NCBI GenBank assembly: GCA_017620435.1
Contig: JAFZQL010000208.1
Coordinates: 1-8,672 of the forward strand
Direction of reading: 5' to 3'
DNA from: Erysipelotrichaceae bacterium
GTDB lineage: Bacteria; Bacillota_I; Bacilli_A; Erysipelotrichales; Erysipelotrichaceae
DNA length: 8,672 bases
The notes under the pieces were generated by a model. The model searched no databases, was not told the origin of the DNA, and saw only the letters and a list, made by a program, of their open reading frames with translations. This document shows, piece by piece, positions 5,532-8,672 of the stretch. A program made the translations under genes and the position numbers. Numbering within the stretch: position 1 is the first letter of the stretch; the number at the start of each line of letters is the position of its first letter.

Positions 5532-6961
5532 TCGAGAAAATGAAGAGAGAAGACCTGGATCAGGTCGTGGAAATCGAAAAGGATTCTTTCGATCATCCTT
5601 GGAACAGGGAATATTTTGAGAACGAACTGAACGATTCCGAGATCGGCGAACTGTTTGCCGATGTCGAGAACGGGGAAGTGATCGCCTATGGCGAACTCTG
5701 GTACATGTTCGAGAACTGTGATCTGACCAAGATCGTCGTCAAGAGAAACTACCGTCACAGAGGCTACGGAAGAAAGATGCTGAAACATCTGACGCATATC
5801 GCCAAGGAGAGAGGCTGTGAATTCATGCATCTGGAAGTAGATGTCAGGAATGAAGATGCGATCAGACTCTACAAGATGAACGGTTTCAATACGATGAGGA
5901 CCAGAAAGAATTACTACGAGAACGGATCCGATGCCTATGACATGGTGAAAGGTCTCATCGAAGCAAGTCCAAGGAAGATCCTGGCGATCGAATCCAGCTG
6001 CGACGAGACGGCCTGTGCCGTCATCGATGAAGAGCTGAATGTCTTCAGTTCCGTTGTTACATCGCAGATTGATGTACACGCCCGTTTCGGCGGTGTGGTT
6101 CCGGAGGTCGCTTCCCGTATGCATGTGGAGCAGATCTCGACCATCATCAAGGAAGCGGTCGAACAGGCCAAGATCAGGATGGAAGATATCGATGCGATCG
6201 CCTATACCATTGGCCCGGGTCTGATCGGTTCTCTGCATGTCGGGGGGATTGCCGCCAAGTCTCTGGCTTTCTTCTATGACAAGCCTTTGATCGGCGTACA
6301 TCATCTGAAGGGGCACATCTTCATCAATGAGCTGATCAAACCGTTAAGTTATCCGATGATGGCTCTGGTCGTCAGCGGCGGTCATACGGAACTTGTATAT
6401 ATCGAGAATGATGAATCGTTCAGGATCATCGGCACGACGTTGGATGATGCGATCGGTGAGGCCTACGACAAAGTAGCCCGCGTGATGAAAGAAGGTTATC
6501 CGGGCGGACCGATCATCGACAGGCTCGCAAAGGAAGGCAAGGCACACTACCATCTGCCAACGCCAAAAGTGGACGGCTATGATTTCTCCTTCTCGGGCTT
6601 AAAGAACGCTGTTCTCCAGCTGGTCAAGAAAGAAGAAGCCGAAGGCAATCAGATCAATAAGAACGACCTGGCTTACGCTTTCCAGGAGACCGCGCTGAAT
6701 CTGCTGGTCAAGAAAACCGAAGAAGCGATCAAAGAATATCCTTGCCGCAGTCTTGTACTGGCCGGAGGAGTGGCTGCGAATTCCCGTTTAAGGGAACTGA
6801 TGCAGGAACACTTTGCGGATCACGATCTGATCCTGCCTCCTTTGAAGTACTGCACGGATAATGCACTGATGATCGCCTGTGCGGCAGTACATTATCTGAA
6901 ACACGAGAAATTCGTCGAACTGGATGCTTCCAGCATGCCTTCGATGTCGATTGAAGATTAG
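5528..6961 (+). CDS. rimI-tsaD: Fused RimI N-acetyltransferase / TsaD threonylcarbamoyltransferase
   Basis: One uninterrupted 477-residue frame encodes two enzymes. Residues 1-143 are a RimI-type GNAT acetyltransferase: acetyl-CoA motif RHRGYG at 76-81, catalytic-type E103 in LEVDVRN and Y115 in RLYKMNGF. RimI acetylates the N-terminal alanine of ribosomal protein S18 in enterobacteria. Residues 150-477 are a full TsaD (Kae1/Qri7 family), which transfers threonylcarbamoyl from TC-AMP to A37: ILAIESSCDET at 151-161, metal-binding HHLKGH with H259 and H263, SGGHTEL at 283-289, FSFSGLKNAV at 353-362, GGVAANSRLR at 413-422 and D444 in CTDNA as third metal ligand. The linker is only about 8 residues. 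No ribosome binding site or plausible start lies at the junction, so the fusion appears genuine. The ATG at 5528 overlaps the tsaB stop (ATGA). Confidence 0.95.
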   Translation: MIEKMKREDLDQVVEIEKDSFDHPWNREYFENELNDSEIGELFADVENGEVIAYGELWYMFENCDLTKIVVKRNYRHRGYGRKMLKHLTHIAKERGCEFMHLEVDVRNEDAIRLYKMNGFNTMRTRKNYYENGSDAYDMVKGLIEASPRKILAIESSCDETACAVIDEELNVFSSVVTSQIDVHARFGGVVPEVASRMHVEQISTIIKEAVEQAKIRMEDIDAIAYTIGPGLIGSLHVGGIAAKSLAFFYDKPLIGVHHLKGHIFINELIKPLSYPMMALVVSGGHTELVYIENDESFRIIGTTLDDAIGEAYDKVARVMKEGYPGGPIIDRLAKEGKAHYHLPTPKVDGYDFSFSGLKNAVLQLVKKEEAEGNQINKNDLAYAFQETALNLLVKKTEEAIKEYPCRSLVLAGGVAANSRLRELMQEHFADHDLILPPLKYCTDNALMIACAAVHYLKHEKFVELDASSMPSMSIED

Positions 6962-6967
6962 TGAATA

Positions 6968-6985
6968 TTGTTAGATTCTTCACAA
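6968..6985. promoter_or_regulatory. Rex operator (ROP)-like site upstream of rex
   Basis: TTGTTAGATTCTTCACAA matches the recalled Bacillales Rex consensus TTGTGAAATATTTCACAA at 14 of 18 positions; its left half also fits the clostridial TTGTTAA form. It overlaps the -35 hexamer of the rex promoter, the position expected for NADH-relieved autorepression. Binding is inferred. Confidence 0.7.
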
Positions 6986-7007
6986 ATAAGAAGGGTTAAG
7001 CTATAAT
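6979..7007 (+). promoter_or_regulatory. rex-asnS promoter
   Basis: TTCACA (6979-6984, 5/6) and TATAAT (7002-7007, 6/6) are separated by exactly 17 nt. The start site should fall near 7013-7015, only about 4-6 nt before the rex ATG at 7019, so the mRNA would be almost leaderless. No intrinsic terminator separates it from tsaD, so readthrough from the t6A operon may add to expression. Confidence 0.8.
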
Positions 7008-7018
7008 AAGACTATTCT

Positions 7019-7642
7019 ATGGGTGAGATTTCAAAAGCGACACTGAAACGCTATCCCGTCTATCTGAAGGCTTTGAGAAAGCTTTCGGAAGAGGGGAAGA
7101 AGAAGATCATGTCCGCGGAACTTTCCGAATACGTTGACATCAAGCCGACGACGATACGCCGCGATTTTTCCTTGATCGGTCAGCTGGGGAAGCAGGGCTA
7201 CGGCTATGATGTGGATGAACTGATCAGCATCTTTGCCAGAGAGCTTGGTGAAGACTACGACGAGAAGATGATCCTGATTGGCGTGGGAAGGTTGGGTACG
7301 GCCATTCTCAACTACAACAACTGGAACCACGTCGCCGGGGAGATCGTCTGCGCCTTTGATCTCATACCGGAGAAAAGAAACAAGGAACCTAAGGTCAATG
7401 TGCCGGTCTATCATATCTCTCAGCTGAAAGAGAAGATGCCGAAGGGATGCGAGATCGCGATCCTGTGTATTCCTTCCGGTGCGCAGCAGATCGTCAACGA
7501 GCTGCATGATCTTGGGATCAAGGGAATCGTTAATTTTACCAGGGAACACTTTGTGCTTCCTGAAGGAATGATCAAAAGAGACGTCGATGTGGTATCGACG
7601 ATACAGGAACTTGTCTTTGAAGTGAATTCAATGAACAGGTAA
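7019..7642 (+). CDS. rex: Redox-sensing transcriptional repressor Rex
   Basis: A 207-residue homodimeric repressor that senses the NADH/NAD+ ratio; NADH binding releases it from operators controlling fermentation and respiration genes. Residues 1-80 form the winged helix: ISKATLKRYPVYLKAL, then IKPTTIRRDFSLIGQLGKQG at 41-60 as recognition region and GYGYDVDEL. The Rossmann domain follows: ILIGVGRLG with G88, G90 and G93, acidic D114 in CAFD, LCIPSGAQQ at 149-157, GIKGIVNFT at 166-174, and a C-terminal helix (VVSTIQELVFEV) that would swap between subunits. No Shine-Dalgarno lies within 15 nt of the ATG, and the promoter predicts a nearly leaderless transcript; the start still fits homologues well. 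asnS follows after 10 nt. Confidence 0.95.
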   Translation: MGEISKATLKRYPVYLKALRKLSEEGKKKIMSAELSEYVDIKPTTIRRDFSLIGQLGKQGYGYDVDELISIFARELGEDYDEKMILIGVGRLGTAILNYNNWNHVAGEIVCAFDLIPEKRNKEPKVNVPVYHISQLKEKMPKGCEIAILCIPSGAQQIVNELHDLGIKGIVNFTREHFVLPEGMIKRDVDVVSTIQELVFEVNSMNR

Positions 7643-7652
7643 GGGGGTCTAT

Positions 7653-8672
7653 ATGGATTTATATTTTGCTAGAGAACTGTATGAAATGGCTGTCAACGCT
7701 TCGCAGATGGAACTGGATCAGCTGGAGTACATATCGGTAGAGGGATGGGTAAGAACCAACCGGGACAACGGCCAGGTGGGTTTTATCGAGCTCAACGACG
7801 GAACCTATTTTCGCAATATTCAGATCGTATACGGATCTAATCTGGAGAATCACGAGGAAGTATCCCATCTGCTGACGGGTTCTTCGATCTATGTCATCGG
7901 AAAATTCATTTCTACGCCGGAAAACAAGCAGCCGTTCGAGATCCAGGCGACTTCCATCGAAGTGGAAGGCCCTTCGGACGAGACCTATCCTCTGCAGAAG
8001 AAGAGACATACCTTTGAATTCCTCAGAGAGATCCCTCATCTAAGACCTCGTACCAATACCTTTATGGCGGTATACAGAGTCAGATCGGCTCTGGCCATGG
8101 CGATCCACGAGTTCTTCCAGAATCAGGGCTTTGTCTATGTTCATACGCCGATTATTACCGGAAATGATGCGGAAGAAGCCGGCGAAGGTTTCACGGTTAC
8201 CACAAGAGATGACGGTAACTATGCGGAAGACTTCTTCGGCAAGCACGCATCTTTGACCGTATCCGGACAGCTTCATGTTGAGGCTTTTGCGATGGCTTTC
8301 CGCGATGTCTATACTTTCGGTCCGACGTTCCGTGCCGAGAATTCCAACACCAAGACGCATGCCAACGAGTTCTGGATGATCGAACCGGAGATCGCATTTG
8401 CGGATCTGGAAGACGACATGCAGCTGATCGAAGACATGGTCAAGTACTGCATCGAGTATGTCAGAAAAGAGTGTCCGGAAGAGATGAACTTCTTCAACTC
8501 GATGATCGACAAGACGCTTCTGGAAAGACTGGATCATGTCTACAACTCCACTTTCAGAAGAATGCCTTACACCGAGGCGATCGATCTTCTGCTGAAAGCT
8601 CCGGTCAAATTCGAAAACAAGGTTTCCTGGGGCATGGACCTCAATACCGAACACGAGAGATATCTCTGCGAA
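7653..8672 (+). CDS. asnS: Asparaginyl-tRNA synthetase (partial, runs off right edge)
   Basis: The frame is open from ATG 7653 to the window end, giving 340 residues without a stop; the family is about 430-470 long, so roughly 100-130 residues, including class II motif 3, lie outside. It charges tRNA-Asn with asparagine in the cytoplasm. Residues 28-105 form the OB-fold anticodon-binding domain (VEGWVRTNRDNGQVGFIEL). The catalytic domain starts near 130: HLRPRTN and motif 1 around 141-166, TVSGQLHVE at 202-210, then motif 2 FGPTFRAENSNTKTHANEFW at 222-241, whose AENS and NEFWMIEPE favour AsnRS over AspRS. WGMDLNTEHE at 326-335 also fits AsnRS. AAGGGGG (7640s) overlaps the rex stop and lies 6 nt before the ATG. 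No T-box leader is present; it is apparently transcribed with rex. Confidence 0.95.
   Translation, partial: MDLYFARELYEMAVNASQMELDQLEYISVEGWVRTNRDNGQVGFIELNDGTYFRNIQIVYGSNLENHEEVSHLLTGSSIYVIGKFISTPENKQPFEIQATSIEVEGPSDETYPLQKKRHTFEFLREIPHLRPRTNTFMAVYRVRSALAMAIHEFFQNQGFVYVHTPIITGNDAEEAGEGFTVTTRDDGNYAEDFFGKHASLTVSGQLHVEAFAMAFRDVYTFGPTFRAENSNTKTHANEFWMIEPEIAFADLEDDMQLIEDMVKYCIEYVRKECPEEMNFFNSMIDKTLLERLDHVYNSTFRRMPYTEAIDLLLKAPVKFENKVSWGMDLNTEHERYLCE

Noticed and set aside
5942..5990. Internal translation start giving a separate TsaD
   Set aside because: The only nearby ATG (5942) lacks a Shine-Dalgarno and sits in the conserved end of RimI; no stop interrupts the frame, so a fusion is simpler.
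5519..6316. 265-codon open frame on the minus strand
   Set aside because: Antisense to the rimI-tsaD gene, which has clear motifs throughout; the product resembles no family and has no ribosome binding site. A shadow of codon usage.
7643..7652. T-box or other riboswitch upstream of asnS
   Set aside because: Only 10 nt separate rex and asnS, too short for any leader RNA; nothing T-box-like is visible upstream of rex either (57-nt gap).
7659..8654. Two long minus-strand frames (7659-8039 and 8040-8654)
   Set aside because: They mirror the plus-strand asnS frame that is open from 7653 to the window edge and carries OB-fold and class II motifs.

Overview
The window looks like a chromosomal segment of a low-to-mid GC Bacillota (Firmicutes) bacterium. 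The evidence is strong AGGAGG-type ribosome binding sites, sigma-A type promoters, a Rex redox repressor, and a tsaE-tsaB-rimI/tsaD cluster. The RimI-TsaD fusion and the general protein style suggest an Erysipelotrichales-like gut or oral Firmicute. That placement is inference, because there is no rRNA or other taxonomic marker here.

Layout. (1) Positions 1-1230 hold a nearly complete IS3-family (IS150-like) insertion sequence. It has 14-bp terminal inverted repeats, orfA and orfB, and a textbook A6G -1 frameshift site followed by a hairpin. Its right end abuts what looks like the 3' half of an intrinsic terminator, so it may have inserted into a terminator. (2) Positions 1261-3050 hold a divergent accessory module: a small lipoprotein gene on the minus strand, then a TetR-type regulator and a CPBP-family intramembrane protease on the plus strand. 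The tetR promoter is a perfect TTGACA-17-TATAAT overlapped by two perfect inverted repeats, which are good operator candidates. (3) A minus-strand MFS transporter (SLC45/sugar-transporter-like) at 3054-4388 converges on the protease gene across a shared bidirectional terminator. (4) From about 4490 to 6961, tsaE, tsaB and a fused rimI-tsaD gene overlap one another and encode most of the t6A37 tRNA modification machinery. (5) rex (7019-7642) has its own promoter with a Rex-box-like operator on the -35 element, and is followed 10 nt later by asnS (asparaginyl-tRNA synthetase), which runs off the right edge.

How the genes fit together. The right half is housekeeping translation fidelity: t6A synthesis, possible ribosomal protein N-acetylation, and Asn-tRNA charging. 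A redox (NADH/NAD+) sensing repressor sits immediately in front of asnS. The left half is accessory: a mobile element beside a TetR-controlled envelope module. The points most worth a second look are the RimI-TsaD fusion, the predicted Rex autoregulatory and nearly leaderless rex promoter, the double palindrome in the tetR promoter, and the IS/terminator junction. I did not find a clearly unprecedented multi-gene system; no CRISPR array, tRNA or rRNA is visible.
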